A DNA stretch of 64,000 nt from Comamonas halotolerans (GTDB taxonomy: Bacteria > Pseudomonadota > Gammaproteobacteria > Burkholderiales > Burkholderiaceae_C). The position numbers were made by a program, and so were the translations under genes. Location of the stretch: positions 62,001 to 126,000 of the forward strand of contig NZ_JASAUZ010000074.1 in the NCBI RefSeq assembly GCF_030162935.1, in the 5' to 3' direction. Within the stretch, counting starts at the first letter, position 1. Each line of letters begins with the position of its first letter. Positions 26,898 through 34,840 of the stretch are shown here, one piece after another. The notes below the pieces were generated by a model, which worked only from the letters and a program-made list of their open reading frames with translations, searched no databases and was not told the origin of the DNA.

Positions 26898-27926
26898 TTA
26901 CTTTTTGGTGTAGATCTGGTCGAAACTGCCACCGTCTGCAAAGTGGGCCTTGTCAGCCTTTGCCCACCCACCAAATGCCTGGTCAATGGTGAACAACTCC
27001 AGCTTGGGGAACTGCTTGGCAAAATCTGCTTTCACCTTGTCATTGGTCGGGCGGTAATAATTGCGCGCTGCAATCTGCTGGCCTTCATCGGAATACAGAT
27101 ACTGCAGATAGGCCTCTGCCACCTTGCGTGTTCCCTTTTTGTCGACCACCTTGTCCACCACTGCCACGGTAGGCTCGGCAAGGATGGAAATTGAAGGTGC
27201 CACGATTTCAAATTTCTCGGGACCAAACTCCTTCAGCGCCAGAAACGCTTCGTTCTCCCAGGCCAGCAGCACGTCACCCACGCCGCGCTGCACAAAGGTG
27301 ATGGTGGAGCCACGCGCACCGGTGTCCAACACCGGCACGTTTTCATAGAGTTTCTTCACAAAATCTTTGGCTTTGCCCTCATCACCGCCGTTTTTACGTT
27401 TGGCAAACTCCCACGCTGCCAGATAGTTCCAGCGTGCACCGCCCGAGGTTTTGGGATTGGGCGTAATCACCTGCACGCCCGGCTTGATCAGGTCATCCCA
27501 GTCCCTGAGCCCCTTGGGGTTACCTTTTTTGACAAGGAAAACAATCGTCGATGTGTAGGGCGCACTGTTCAAAGGCAACTTCTTTTGCCAATCCGCAGCA
27601 AGATGGTTGCCGTTCTTGACCAGGGCATCCACGTCTCCAGCCAAAGCCAGTGTGGCCACATCGGCATCAATGCCATCAATGATTGAGCGCGCCTGCTTGC
27701 CAGAGCCTCCGTGTGACTGTTTGATGGCGACATCCTGGCCGCTTTTTTCCTTCCAGTGCTTGGCGAAAGCCTTGTTGTACTCCACGTACAGCTCCCGCGT
27801 GGGGTCATATGAAACATTGAGCAAAGTGACCGGATCCGCCCCTAATGCTGGCAGTGCTGAGAAGGTGAAGCCCGCCAAAAGGCTGAGGGCAACGGGAATC
27901 TTGATAAAGTTGCGGCGATTGTTCAT
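26898..27926 (-). CDS. sbp: periplasmic sulfate-binding protein of the sulfate ABC transporter
   Basis: This 342-residue Sbp/CysP-family protein has a Sec signal peptide (about 1-29, ending ALPALGA). The mature part begins [19 protein letters not shown] and contains [16 protein letters not shown], the anion-contact motif. Further family segments are [36 protein letters not shown] and a C-terminal YYRPTND. It captures sulfate or thiosulfate for the CysTWA permease, which is not in the window. It is probably CysB-controlled. Confidence 0.93.
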   Translation of the reverse strand: MNNRRNFIKIPVALSLLAGFTFSALPALGADPVTLLNVSYDPTRELYVEYNKAFAKHWKEKSGQDVAIKQSHGGSGKQARSIIDGIDADVATLALAGDVDALVKNGNHLAADWQKKLPLNSAPYTSTIVFLVKKGNPKGLRDWDDLIKPGVQVITPNPKTSGGARWNYLAAWEFAKRKNGGDEGKAKDFVKKLYENVPVLDTGARGSTITFVQRGVGDVLLAWENEAFLALKEFGPEKFEIVAPSISILAEPTVAVVDKVVDKKGTRKVAEAYLQYLYSDEGQQIAARNYYRPTNDKVKADFAKQFPKLELFTIDQAFGGWAKADKAHFADGGSFDQIYTKK

Positions 27927-28068
27927 TTTTTGCTTTCGGGAATGTGCTGTGTCAAACGGTCCGTTTCACCGTTGAAGGGCATTCTGAAAGCTTGTCTTCA
28001 AAACATAAACCAATAAGATTTCAGTTCGTTATTACCAAAACATCTGAAGTTGAATAAGGAACCTCCCC

Positions 28069-28341
28069 ATGGCACGTACTGTTCATTGCATCAAACTGGG
28101 TCAAGAAGCCGAAGGCTTGGACTTTCCACCCTATCCTGGCGAACTGGGTAAGCGCATCTTTGAAAGCGTGAGCAAGCAGGCCTGGGCTGACTGGCTCAAG
28201 CACCAGACCATGCTGGTGAACGAAAACCGCCTGAATCTGGCCGATGCTCGTGCACGTCAATATCTGGCCCGCCAAATGGAAAACCACTTCTTTGGTGCTG
28301 GCGCCGAAGCAGCTGCAGGCTATGTGCCTCCCAGCGCTTGA
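28069..28341 (+). CDS. yggX: probable Fe(2+)-trafficking protein YggX
   Basis: This 90-residue protein matches YggX over its full length: [59 protein letters not shown] and the C-terminal GYVPPSA. The single Cys near residue 7 is conserved. YggX protects Fe-S clusters from oxidative damage and is linked to iron handling. It is divergent from sbp and followed by a strong terminator. Confidence 0.94.
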   Translation: MARTVHCIKLGQEAEGLDFPPYPGELGKRIFESVSKQAWADWLKHQTMLVNENRLNLADARARQYLARQMENHFFGAGAEAAAGYVPPSA

Positions 28342-28512
28342 TGTTGTAGAGCGCAGCTAAGCACTTGCTGCATCTACGGCATTGCTGCTGCCTTTGCTGC
28401 GTTATCGGAGAATGCTGGCAGTTCGCTGACTCTGAGAAAGAGAGATTTTTTTCTCAACGCCCAGCAACCTGGTTTGCAAGCTGCTTGGCCCTGTTTTGCA
28501 CCCATCTACCCA

Positions 28513-28543
28513 AGCCCAGCGAGTTCCGTCGCTGGGCTTTTTT
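28513..28543 (+). terminator. intrinsic terminator after yggX
   Basis: AGCCCAGCGA and TCGCTGGGCT form a perfect 10-bp stem with a GTTCCG loop and a T-run. It lies 170 bases past the yggX stop; the intervening DNA holds no supported gene. Confidence 0.85.
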
Positions 28544-28609
28544 GATATCTGCCATGCCCAGTTTGGCCGCTGGGTCTTGGACTCAAGCCATAATCGCAGC
28601 TTTTGTTTT

Positions 28610-28823
28610 CCGTGGGAGAGCGAGGCTGTCACTACAGATCAGCCTCCGCCGAAGGCGCAAACTCCCATAATCGCTCAGGCACCCAGCACCACGGAACACT
28701 ATTGCCGACTGGAGAGCAGCCGGGGTTGCCAAAGCAATCAGCCGGTTCACCGAAGGGGCAAGCTGCCGCATGCCGAACATGCGGATTGCTGAAACTCTCA
28801 GGTAAAAGGACAGCGGGAGAGGC
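28610..28823 (+). ncRNA. tandem glycine riboswitch
   Basis: Two consecutive gcvT-type aptamers are visible. The first runs from CCGTGGGAGAGCG to CACGG (P1 CCGTG/CACGG, 28610-28614 with 28690-28694) and contains GCCGAAGGCGCAAACTCCC. The second runs from GGAGAGCAGCC through CACCGAAGGGGCAAGC and GAAACTCTCAGGTAAAAGGA to GGGAGAGGC. The two-aptamer layout with a short linker is the classical glycine form. It precedes a TRIC-family gene, an association already known in beta-proteobacteria. Confidence 0.93.
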
Positions 28824-28826
28824 TTA

Positions 28827-28877
28827 CCCATGCCCGCAAAGCTGCATATCTGAGCAGCCAACGGCGCGTGGGCTTTT
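28827..28877 (+). terminator. expression platform hairpin of the glycine riboswitch
   Basis: CCCATGC (28827-28833) pairs with GCGTGGG (28866-28872), enclosing an inner GCTGC/GCAGC hairpin, followed by CTTTTCCTTTT. This looks like an imperfect terminator starting 4 bases after the second aptamer. The GTG at 28868 lies inside its 3' arm. Confidence 0.55.
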
Positions 28878-28888
28878 CCTTTTGCATC

Positions 28889-29554
28889 GTGTCTGTTTTG
28901 CCCGACTTCCTGCACGCACTGTTCAGCACCCAGCTGGACGTCATTCTCATCATCTATCTGATCGCCATCACGGCAGAGGCCATGTCTGGCGCGCTTGCTG
29001 CCGGACGGCGCAATATGGACATTTTTGGCGTCGTGGTCATTGCTTTTGTCACCGCACTGGGTGGCGGCACCATTCGCGATATGGTGCTTGGCAACTACCC
29101 CATTGGCTGGACACAGCACCCCGCCTACGTCTATCTGGTTGTGTCTGCAGGCCTTTTGACCACCGTCATTGCACGCTTTATGCAGCGCATGAAACATGTC
29201 TTCCTGCTTCTGGACGCCATGGGACTGATTGCGTTCTCGCTGATCGGCAGCAATGTGGCCATCAAGCTGGGTTACGACCCCTTGGTGGTGGTCATGTCGG
29301 GCATGATCACCGGCATCAGCGGCGGCATCTTGCGCGATGTGCTGTGCAATCAGGTGCCTGTGGTGTTTCGCCGCGAGTTGTATGCCAGCGTATCCATGCT
29401 GGTGTGCCTGCTCTACCTAGGTTTGCAGTGGCTGGAAGTGTCGATTGGCTTGAGTACCGCCATTTGCTTTGGCAGCGGCTTGAGTCTGCGCCTGGCGGCC
29501 ATTCGCTTTGGCTGGCGTCTGCCGGTTTTTTCTTACCAGCAGCGCTGGGAATAG
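28889..29554 (+). CDS. TRIC/UPF0126-family membrane channel or transporter
   Basis: This protein of about 221 residues is of the trimeric intracellular cation channel family (YadS/YicG type), with seven hydrophobic segments. The duplicated signature is clear: AVTALGG-like FVTALGGGTIRDMVLGNYPI in the first repeat and GISGGILRDVLCNQVPVVFRREL in the second. Control by a glycine riboswitch, together with reports I recall for UPF0126 proteins, points to glycine movement; this is inference. Start choice is uncertain. GTG 28868 lies in the riboswitch hairpin, so GTG 28889 is preferred, and TTG 28898 (then PDFLHAL) is also plausible; none has a clear Shine-Dalgarno. Confidence 0.88.
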   Translation: MSVLPDFLHALFSTQLDVILIIYLIAITAEAMSGALAAGRRNMDIFGVVVIAFVTALGGGTIRDMVLGNYPIGWTQHPAYVYLVVSAGLLTTVIARFMQRMKHVFLLLDAMGLIAFSLIGSNVAIKLGYDPLVVVMSGMITGISGGILRDVLCNQVPVVFRRELYASVSMLVCLLYLGLQWLEVSIGLSTAICFGSGLSLRLAAIRFGWRLPVFSYQQRWE

Positions 29555-29591
29555 GAATTGCAAGGCGGAGGGCTTGCAATGATTGATCAAT

Positions 29592-31379
29592 ATGGATTCC
29601 ATGTCTGCACAAAGTTCTGAATACGCACTCCTGCACGCTTGGCAAGGGCGCGCCAGCTGGCACGTTCTGAGTACCGACTTTGGGCATGGGCAGACCTTTT
29701 TGCAGACCTGGGCTGCCTGGAAGGCCGACGCGCAGCGCAGTGCGCAGCTTCATTTCACTGCCATTATTCCAAGCGCCGCAACAGCCATCGATGTGCTGTC
29801 CCTGGCAACACCTCCACAACAAGAGCAGGCGCAGGCTTTGTCCAACGCGCTGTTTGGCCTGCTCGAAGGTGTGCACCGCCTGAGTTTTGAACAAGGCCGC
29901 GTGCTGCTCACCCTGTGGGTGGGAGATGTGCAAACCATGCTGCGCCAACAGCGAAGCACCGCCCACGCCGTCTTGCTGAATGCGCCGTTTGCCAGCGATG
30001 CCCACAGTATCAAAGCCTTGGCCCGCCACTGCGAGCGCGGCACAGTGCTTCACATACAGGCTCCCGATGAAGACTTGATACAGGCACTGGAGCGCGGAGG
30101 CTTTGTCTTTGGCAACATCGCTTCTGCTCCCTCTTTGGCTCACTTTGCCCCGCGCTGGGAACCACGCAAACGCACAGCTGCCGTCACTCCGCTCTCGCAA
30201 GCAGGCACCGCGTTGGTCATCGGCGCCGGACTGGCTGGTGCGGCCGTTGCGCACAGCCTGGCCTTGCGCGGCTGGCATGTGCACGTTCTGGCCGCTGGAG
30301 CGCAGCCTGCAGACGGGGCCTCAGGTCTGCCCGCAGGTCTTTTTTGCCCGCATGTGTCACCAGACGACAGCGTGCTCTCGCGCTTGTCTCGCAATGGCGT
30401 GCGCATGACGCTGCAGCGCTTGCGCGATGTGTGCGAGGAAGGCAGAGACTGGGGGCTTAGCGGCGTGCTGGAGCACTGCACCGATGGCGGAACTGGTTTA
30501 CCGCCAAGCTGGGCAGACAGCGCAGGCGCGCAATGGAGCCATGCCACCAACAGCGCTCAGTTACAAGCTGCTGGTTTGGCTGATGACACCGTGGCTTGCT
30601 GGCATGCACAAGCGGGATGGGTGCGCCCTGCCGAGCTGGTGAAAGCCCAACTGGCCCACCCTCATATCCAGTTTCAGGGCCATGCTGAAGTGGCAAGTCT
30701 CAGACAAACAGCTGCAGGCGCATGGCAGGCATTGGATACACACCAAAAGGTGCTGGCGCAGGCTGAGATTGCCATCCTGGCATGCGGCCCCGCCACCGCA
30801 GGACTGCTGCCGACAGGCGTGCAGTGGCAGCTCCAGGCTTTGCGCGGTCAAGTCACCTGGGGATGGCACACAACAGCCAATGCGGCGGCACTGCCGCCCT
30901 TTCCCGTGAATGGCAACGGCAATCTGGTCACACATATTCCTTTTGCGCAGGGGCAGGCCTGGGTCATGGGATCAACCTTTGAGCGCGATCTGGACGAGAT
31001 GCCCATCTCCCAAGCTGACCAAATGGCAGCGCATGCCGTGAATTTCGAGAAACTTTCGACCTTGCTGCCCGCAAGTGCCGCGCCCTTGAGGCCCTGGTTC
31101 ACCCCCGGCAATGCACATTGCCTGCCCACCTGGGGCCGTGTGCGCTGCGCCAGCCATGACCGCCTGCCCATTGCAGGCCCTGTTGACGCAAGCAAGCCCG
31201 GTCTGTGGGCGAGTACGGCCATGGGTGCCCGTGGGCTGACCTTGTCCGTGCTGTGTGGGGAGCTGATAGCGGCGCAGCTTCACGCAGAGCCACTGCCACT
31301 GGACAGCAAGCTGGCGCAACACTTGGGCATCGAACGTCTGGCACGCCAAATGCGTGGTGTCTGTGCCCCGTCCAGCTAG
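29592..31379 (+). CDS. mnmC: MnmC-type tRNA 5-methylaminomethyl-2-thiouridine modification protein
   Basis: This protein of about 595 residues has MnmC layout. An N-terminal region aligns with the SAM methyltransferase domain (about 1-200). It is followed by an FAD-dependent oxidoreductase (GTALVIGAGLAGAAVAHSLALRGW near 210, GASGLPAGLFCPH, and a C-terminal GARGLTLSVLCGELIA). The FAD half converts cmnm5s2U34 to nm5s2U34. The methyltransferase half looks eroded. The nucleotide motif reads DFGHGQTFL, and the region where family members have a LDGF-P-NP motif reads LLNAPFASDAHS. Several starts (TTG 29583, ATG 29592, ATG 29601) are possible. Confidence 0.82.
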   Translation: MDSMSAQSSEYALLHAWQGRASWHVLSTDFGHGQTFLQTWAAWKADAQRSAQLHFTAIIPSAATAIDVLSLATPPQQEQAQALSNALFGLLEGVHRLSFEQGRVLLTLWVGDVQTMLRQQRSTAHAVLLNAPFASDAHSIKALARHCERGTVLHIQAPDEDLIQALERGGFVFGNIASAPSLAHFAPRWEPRKRTAAVTPLSQAGTALVIGAGLAGAAVAHSLALRGWHVHVLAAGAQPADGASGLPAGLFCPHVSPDDSVLSRLSRNGVRMTLQRLRDVCEEGRDWGLSGVLEHCTDGGTGLPPSWADSAGAQWSHATNSAQLQAAGLADDTVACWHAQAGWVRPAELVKAQLAHPHIQFQGHAEVASLRQTAAGAWQALDTHQKVLAQAEIAILACGPATAGLLPTGVQWQLQALRGQVTWGWHTTANAAALPPFPVNGNGNLVTHIPFAQGQAWVMGSTFERDLDEMPISQADQMAAHAVNFEKLSTLLPASAAPLRPWFTPGNAHCLPTWGRVRCASHDRLPIAGPVDASKPGLWASTAMGARGLTLSVLCGELIAAQLHAEPLPLDSKLAQHLGIERLARQMRGVCAPSS

Positions 31380-31395
31380 TGCCGCCCCCTATGCA

Positions 31396-31488
31396 CTTAG
31401 AGCCGCTAACACTACCCAGCAAACGAAAGTTTGCGATTGAGACAAGGCGAAGCAACGACGTATCAATGGTTGTGTTAGCAGGTCTAAG
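31396..31488. repeat. structured intergenic repeat, copy A
   Basis: Imperfect terminal inverted repeats of 21 bases (31396-31416 and 31468-31488, sharing TTAGA and GCTAACAC) flank a central hairpin GCAAAC-GAAA-GTTTGC and a block GAGACAAGGCG...CGTATCA. A diverged copy is at 50013-50107. The right arm includes the arginase stop codon. Confidence 0.6.
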
Positions 31489-32485
31489 GGCTGGGCATTG
31501 TGCGTTGACGCACCAATGTGCTTTTGCCAAACAGGCTTTCCACCAGGTCCACCACCAGTTCAGCCGTCTGGTTGCGGATGTCCAAAGCGGGGTTCAGCTC
31601 CACAATATCCAGCGATGCCATGCGTCCGGTATCCGCAATCATCTCCATGCACAGCTGGGCTTCACGGTAGTTGGGCCCGCCACGTACGGTAGTACCAGTG
31701 CCCGGTGCAATCTCCGGATCGAGAAAGTCCACATCAAAGCTCACATGCAGGTGCACATCTTCGGCACCAGGCTCTGAAAGCCCTGCCAAACCCTGCTGCA
31801 TCACCGCACGCATGCCCTGCTCGTCAATAGCTCGCATATCAAACACCTGCAGCCCCAGGTCTTGAAGGATGCGCTTTTCCACAGCATCCACGCTGCGCAA
31901 ACCAATCTGGCATATGGCCTGCCCCTGCAATGCGGGTGCCATGCCGGATAACTGAGTCAAGGCATCGGGCCCATGCCCGCACAAACAGGCTACGGGCATG
32001 CCATGCAGATTCCCTGTTGGGCTGATGTCCGGTAAGTTGCAATCTGCATGGGCATCCAGCCACAGTACGCGCAGACGTTTGCCTGCGCTGCTGCAATGCC
32101 GTGCCACCGCACTGATGGAGCCCGTAGCCAGGCTATGGTCGCCACCCAGCATGATGGGCATACGCCCCGCTTGCAGCTGCGCATAAACGGCATCGTGTGC
32201 CGACTGGTTCCAAGCGCAACATTGTTCATAGTTACGCACACCATGCGCATCGCGTGCGCCACATGGGTTAGGCGGCCCAGCAAGGTTGCCGATATCTTGC
32301 ACCTCCACGCCCAAGCGTGTCAGCGCAGCGCCTAGTTGCGCCACACGCAAGGCATCCGGCCCCATGGCAGCCCCCAATCTCCCCGCTCCCACATCGGTTG
32401 GCACACCGATCAAGGTGACTGCGCTCTGGTGCGCATCTCCGCGTGCGCCATGCGTATTCAAAGTTACCGGCAACGTTGCCTGCAT
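31484..32485 (-). CDS. rocF: arginase
   Basis: This 333-residue ureohydrolase converts arginine to ornithine and urea. All manganese-binding motifs are present: GGDHS (114-118), DAHAD (144-148) and SFDVDFLDP (249-257). HGMPVACL follows the second motif, and the arginase-type DAHADCN rather than an agmatinase-type sequence is seen. It starts directly after the ornithine cyclodeaminase stop, so the pair is one operon converting arginine to ornithine to proline. Its stop codon lies inside a repeat element. Confidence 0.93.
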   Translation of the reverse strand: MQATLPVTLNTHGARGDAHQSAVTLIGVPTDVGAGRLGAAMGPDALRVAQLGAALTRLGVEVQDIGNLAGPPNPCGARDAHGVRNYEQCCAWNQSAHDAVYAQLQAGRMPIMLGGDHSLATGSISAVARHCSSAGKRLRVLWLDAHADCNLPDISPTGNLHGMPVACLCGHGPDALTQLSGMAPALQGQAICQIGLRSVDAVEKRILQDLGLQVFDMRAIDEQGMRAVMQQGLAGLSEPGAEDVHLHVSFDVDFLDPEIAPGTGTTVRGGPNYREAQLCMEMIADTGRMASLDIVELNPALDIRNQTAELVVDLVESLFGKSTLVRQRTMPSP

Positions 32486-33592
32486 TCATGCCACCTTTTG
32501 CAAATTGGAAGGAACCGTGGATGCAGCAGGGTGCACCAAGGCAAACAAGTCCTTGGGATCCGTCATTGTGGGCACTAGCTCGATATGCGACAGCAAGCCT
32601 GCTTGTCTGGCGAGCAGCCGCATGCTGCGCAGCGCAGAATAATCTTCCAGCGCAAATCCAACGGAATCGAACACTGTCACCTGCTCGGGCGACACCCGAC
32701 CTGGTGCTTGCCCGGTGAGCACACGCCAAAATTCGGTGACGGGAAAATCTGCTGGCATTTGCTGCAGTTCTCCTTCCCGGCGCGTCTGTGGCTCATACTC
32801 TACAAACACGCTGCCACGTCGCAGCACCTCGGCTGCCAGCTCTGTTTTGCCTGGACAGTCGCCTCCCACAGCATTCACATGCATGCCCGCAGCCAACATG
32901 CTGCCATCCACGATGATGGCATTGGTTTTGTCTGCCGTGACGGTGGTCACGATATCTGCACCCTGTACGGCAGCTGCAGCGCTATCTAGGGTGAGCAATT
33001 GCACACCAAACTCCTTAGCCCAGGGTGATAGATTACGCACCAACTTGGTCGTGGCTTCCGCATCCACGTCAAACAATTGCAGACGCCGTACGCCCAACAG
33101 TGCTGTGAATGCCAGCGCCTGGAACTCGCTTTGAGCGCCATTGCCAATCAATGCCATGCAACGGCTATCGGGACGCGCCAGGTACTGAGCGGCTAGCACA
33201 GACATGGCGGCCGTGCGCAGCGCAGTGGTCAGCGTCAGCTCACTCAAAAACACAGGTGCTCCAGTAGCCACATCGGCCAGAGCACCGAACGCCATCACCG
33301 TGGGCAAGCCATGTTTGGTGTTGATGGGGTGGCCATTGACATATTTGAAGGCATAGTCGCACGCATCGGCTACCGGCATGAGCTCAATCACACCCTGGGC
33401 CGAGTGCGCTGCCGTGCGCGCTGTCTTGTCAAATTCGTTCCAGCGTGCGAAGTCCGCCTGTAGTGCCTGCACCATCTCTTGCAGGCAGACATCTACGCCA
33501 ACACGGGCCACAAGCCGTACCGCGTCGCTTGCGCTCAAAAACTCTGTCTGCACCTGCTTTGTCTGGCGGCGGTGAATACGAGAGACTGGCAT
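32486..33592 (-). CDS. ornithine cyclodeaminase
   Basis: This 368-residue protein of the ornithine cyclodeaminase/mu-crystallin family uses NAD to convert ornithine to proline and ammonia. Family segments include INTKHGLPTVMAFGALADVATGAPVFLSE in short blocks, the nucleotide site ALIGNGAQSEFQALAF, VTTVTADKTNAIIVDGSML, and HVNAVGGDCPGKTEL with the catalytic Asp. The start is set at 33592 by a perfect GAAGGAGG 7 bases ahead; the longer frame upstream is not protein-like. It is coupled to arginase. Confidence 0.92.
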   Translation of the reverse strand: MPVSRIHRRQTKQVQTEFLSASDAVRLVARVGVDVCLQEMVQALQADFARWNEFDKTARTAAHSAQGVIELMPVADACDYAFKYVNGHPINTKHGLPTVMAFGALADVATGAPVFLSELTLTTALRTAAMSVLAAQYLARPDSRCMALIGNGAQSEFQALAFTALLGVRRLQLFDVDAEATTKLVRNLSPWAKEFGVQLLTLDSAAAAVQGADIVTTVTADKTNAIIVDGSMLAAGMHVNAVGGDCPGKTELAAEVLRRGSVFVEYEPQTRREGELQQMPADFPVTEFWRVLTGQAPGRVSPEQVTVFDSVGFALEDYSALRSMRLLARQAGLLSHIELVPTMTDPKDLFALVHPAASTVPSNLQKVA

Positions 33593-33721
33593 TTGCACCT
33601 CCTTCTGCCAACAGGCTTCCAATATAGGCCTTTGATTCCCACAGTGTGGCAGTAATTCAAATAGACAGCTCCTAGTTGAAATTGCCAAAAATTTATCATT
33701 TCGCTACTGATGATTACCACT

Positions 33722-34120
33722 ATGCCTAATCTGGATCAGATTGATCAGCGCCTGATTGAACTGCTGCTCCACAACGCCCGTGAAAGCATTGCCACACTCG
33801 CTGCGCGGCTGAGCGTTTCACGCGGTACCATCACCAACAGGCTGCGCCGTCTGGAAGACGAAGGCATCATCGTCGGCTATACCGTACGCCTGAAACCAGA
33901 GGCTGAAACAGGCTGCCTGCAAGCCTGGATGAGCGTAGCCATTGAAGGCAATGATGCGAGGCGTGTCATCGCGTCTTTGCTGGGTGAGCCGGCGGTGCAA
34001 GCTTTGCATGCAACCATTGGGCAGTGGGATCTGCTGACCAAGCTACAGATCGCCAGCTTGCCAGAGTTGGCCCATGCGCTGGAGCGGATTCGCTTGATCA
34101 AAGGCATCTGCCATTCCTAG
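33722..34120 (+). CDS. Lrp/AsnC-type regulator, C-terminus cut by an in-frame amber codon
   Basis: This 132-residue Lrp/AsnC protein has an N-terminal helix-turn-helix (MPNLDQIDQRLIELL, LAARLSVSRGTITNRLRRLEDEGII) and most of a RAM ligand-binding domain. It stops at TAG 34118-34120 after RLIKGICHS. Reading past the TAG, the same frame continues with TSIHLETLRAP to a stop at 34171, the expected last beta-strand of the family. A GAG-to-TAG change therefore probably removed it. The gene is divergent from ocd-arginase, so it probably regulates arginine catabolism. It may be a weakened allele, a pseudogene or a sequencing error. Confidence 0.8.
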   Translation: MPNLDQIDQRLIELLLHNARESIATLAARLSVSRGTITNRLRRLEDEGIIVGYTVRLKPEAETGCLQAWMSVAIEGNDARRVIASLLGEPAVQALHATIGQWDLLTKLQIASLPELAHALERIRLIKGICHS

Positions 34121-34283
34121 ACCAGCATCCACCTTGAAACCCTGCGAGCCCCCACAGCGCACTCGAAATAGAACATCGTGTTTGAAATGCTTTGGAGCAT
34201 TGCAATGACAATCACTACCAAAGCATCCTTACAGCCTGCACACAACGGTGTGTCCACTTTCCCCTCTGACTGCTATTTCTTCC

Positions 34284-34649
34284 ATGTACCTTGCCCTAAA
34301 ACACTCCCACATGCTGTTCGCGGTGCTCACGCTGCTGCTGTCTGTTGGCTATCTGGCGATGGCCTGGAAGTCGACTCCCGCTACCAAATCCACACTGGTC
34401 TATGTCTTTACCCGGATTTTTGGTGGTATTGCCGCCTTGACTGGACTTGGCGTCACCTTTGTCGGCCCTTGGCAGCACATGATGTTTCCTTACATCGGGC
34501 TTATTCTGTACGTGGTGCATGGGCTGTGCATGGGTTTTGCCAAGCGCAGCATCGCCTCTCCGCAGCTTGGTCTGCGTCGCTCCATGTTGGCTTTGCAATT
34601 GCTTGTCTTGCTGATGCTCACAGGCTTGATGGGTGCTAAAAGCTTTTAA
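34284..34649 (+). CDS. SirB2-family membrane protein
   Basis: This protein of about 121 residues has four membrane helices. It begins MYLALKHSHMLFAVLTLLLS and contains TRIFGGIAALTGLGVTF and PYIGLILYVVHGLCMGFAKR, matching SirB2 (invasion gene expression up-regulator family), whose role is unclear. The frame opens 12 codons earlier, but the family starts at the Met at 34284. It has no close operon partner and is followed by a terminator. Confidence 0.82.
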   Translation: MYLALKHSHMLFAVLTLLLSVGYLAMAWKSTPATKSTLVYVFTRIFGGIAALTGLGVTFVGPWQHMMFPYIGLILYVVHGLCMGFAKRSIASPQLGLRRSMLALQLLVLLMLTGLMGAKSF

Positions 34650-34667
34650 AAATGCCCTAAGTCAAGG

Positions 34668-34694
34668 AAAAGGCTCCCCCACGGAGCCTTTTTT
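34668..34694 (+). terminator. intrinsic terminator after the SirB2 gene
   Basis: AAGGCTCC and GGAGCCTT form an 8-bp stem with a CCCAC loop and a six-T run. Confidence 0.88.
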
Positions 34695-34840
34695 GTCACA
34701 TCGACCATAGTCTTTATAACCAAAAGAGATAGTTCAAAAACAAAATAATATTTTGAAATCATAAAGAGCTTGCATAAAGTGCGCAGCCATACGAGAAAAC
34801 CATCCGTCGGGTGGCAATCTCTCACGATGACGACTGCGCC

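Noticed and set aside
26615-27022. N-terminal extension of the VOC protein frame to 27022
   Set aside because: The extension is Ser/Arg/Cys-rich, unlike a protein, runs antisense-free over the sbp 3' end, and the coupled ATG at 26614 starts the domain.
28603-29586. 327-codon plus-strand frame across the glycine riboswitch and the TRIC gene
   Set aside because: It runs through the riboswitch and is out of frame with the conserved TRIC protein; composition is His/Arg/Gly-rich, as typical of a shadow frame.
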